Shown: positions 13,181 through 13,678 of the stretch, one piece after another
How the letters are laid out: every line of letters begins with the position of its first letter
Position numbering within the stretch: the stretch's first letter is position 1
From: Clostridia bacterium
Lineage (GTDB): Bacteria; Bacillota; Clostridia; Christensenellales; Borkfalkiaceae
Direction of reading: 5' to 3'
Assembly: GCA_900769545.1 (NCBI GenBank)
Contig: CAAGGZ010000066.1
Span: forward strand, 1 to 13,678
Length of the DNA stretch: 13,678 nucleotides
Translations under genes and position numbers: made by a program
The notes under the pieces: model-generated
What the model was told of the DNA's origin: nothing
The model's database searches: none
What the model saw: only the letters and a program-made list of their open reading frames with translations

Positions 13181-13678
13181 TCAATCAACGTTATTAATAG
13201 ATTTATTTGCGTGAATTTCAGTAATTTCCACCTGCGACCAACCAGCCGTTTCCCACGTGATAGTCAACGCTTCCGTGCCGTTTAATACGGCTTCGGAAAG
13301 TTCAACAGTCATATATACTGTACCCACGTTATTTGCACCGTCGCCGATAACCGTAAGCACACCGTCTTTCACAAGCATCTTCACGTAAAGATAACCAGCG
13401 TTCAAATCATACGAATAGGATTCGCCGCCAACGGTAACCGTTGTTGTACCTGCCGCCGTAGCTGCCGTGAAGCCAAAGTATGCTTCATTATAGTTTGCAA
13501 ACGCAAACGTAGGTAACGTAAACGTTGCGGTATAAGCGGAATCTGCCGCATTAAAGGATACCAAGTTTTGACTGGTATAGCTTGTATTGAACGCCGTATG
13601 CGCACCAGTTCCCCAAAAGGTAGAAGCGTCATATCTTAAACCATTGCCAACCGTGGTCCCGCTAATTTCCAGCGTAAC
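13181..13678 (-). CDS. C-terminal part of a secreted protein sharing the lipoprotein's end module
   Basis: The frame is open from the window edge to a TGA at 13181, giving 165 residues; the N-terminus lies outside. It is rich in Thr, Ala and beta-strand patterns with no cysteine, as in surface proteins. Residues 101-152 (VKDGVLTVIGD, MTVELSEAVLNG, GWSQVEITEI) match residues 708-761 of the next gene (IKDGVLTVVDD, LTVALSEAVLNG, AWSQIEITSL). Weaker similarity covers the whole visible part. It is thus probably a paralogous surface protein or lipoprotein. The function of the module is unknown. About 114 nt separate it from the next start, without a clear terminator. Confidence 0.8.
   Translation of the reverse strand, partial: VTLEISGTTVGNGLRYDASTFWGTGAHTAFNTSYTSQNLVSFNAADSAYTATFTLPTFAFANYNEAYFGFTAATAAGTTTVTVGGESYSYDLNAGYLYVKMLVKDGVLTVIGDGANNVGTVYMTVELSEAVLNGTEALTITWETAGWSQVEITEIHANKSINNVD

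Noticed and set aside
13164..13182. AT-rich 7-bp hairpin as terminator of the partial surface protein gene
   Set aside because: Short, overlaps the stop codon and lacks a GC-rich stem; too weak to call.

Overview
All genes supported in this 13.7 kb window lie on the minus strand, so the region reads right to left. The standard code fits, with TAA and TGA as stops, and AGGAG-type ribosome sites precede most starts. Promoters are TTGAAT/TATAAT-like with 17-nt spacers. The proteins include a Ser-rich lipoprotein with bacterial Ig-like (BIG2-type) domains, XRE regulators fused to membrane or AbrB domains, and paired short CHR transporters. Together with an AT-leaning composition, this suggests a Gram-positive-type anaerobe, most likely an uncultured gut Clostridia lineage. 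That placement is inference. No rRNA, tRNA, CRISPR array, transposase or phage gene was seen.

Layout in direction of transcription. (1) 13678-10745: the C-terminal end of one secreted protein (13181-13678) and a complete 773-residue Ig-like lipoprotein (10745-13066). They share a C-terminal module of about 170 residues, and a terminator follows. (2) 10610-7536: a tightly coupled oxidoreductase operon, made of a PIG3-type quinone oxidoreductase, an MDR dehydrogenase lacking the zinc ligands, and a Gfo/Idh/MocA oxidoreductase. It ends at a strong terminator, and a 14-bp palindrome precedes the first gene. (3) 7302-6844: a PrxQ/BCP peroxiredoxin with a single cysteine. (4) 6633-3008: NimA-like flavin protein, CDP-alcohol phosphatidyltransferase, XRE regulator with four membrane helices, PAP2-family protein (own promoter), and two CHR-domain transporter halves overlapping by ATGA. 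(5) 2728-1201: a membrane-anchored alpha/beta hydrolase and an XRE-AbrB hybrid regulator. (6) 1019-1: the N-terminal 339 residues of a CoA-disulfide reductase/NADH oxidase-type flavoprotein, cut by the window edge.

The most notable feature is not a gene. Four intergenic regions carry copies of one composite module, at 1042-1140, 2882-2981, 6665-6760 and 7365-7441. Read on the minus strand, each copy is a GC-rich hairpin, a conserved CAAATTTT-type tail, an A-rich stretch, and a -35 element 34 or 39 nt further on. Three copies complete this with a 17-nt spacer and TATAAT. The stems differ by compensatory changes and by G.U wobbles that pair only in the minus-strand RNA. The module therefore appears to end one transcript and start the next. 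Three of the four downstream genes are redox proteins. Copies 1 and 2 are nearly identical and bracket the hydrolase/XRE-AbrB pair, which looks like a cassette inserted behind an older promoter.

Functionally the window combines thiol, flavin and quinone redox chemistry, phospholipid-type enzymes with a membrane-linked regulator, and a large surface lipoprotein. No single known system explains all of it.
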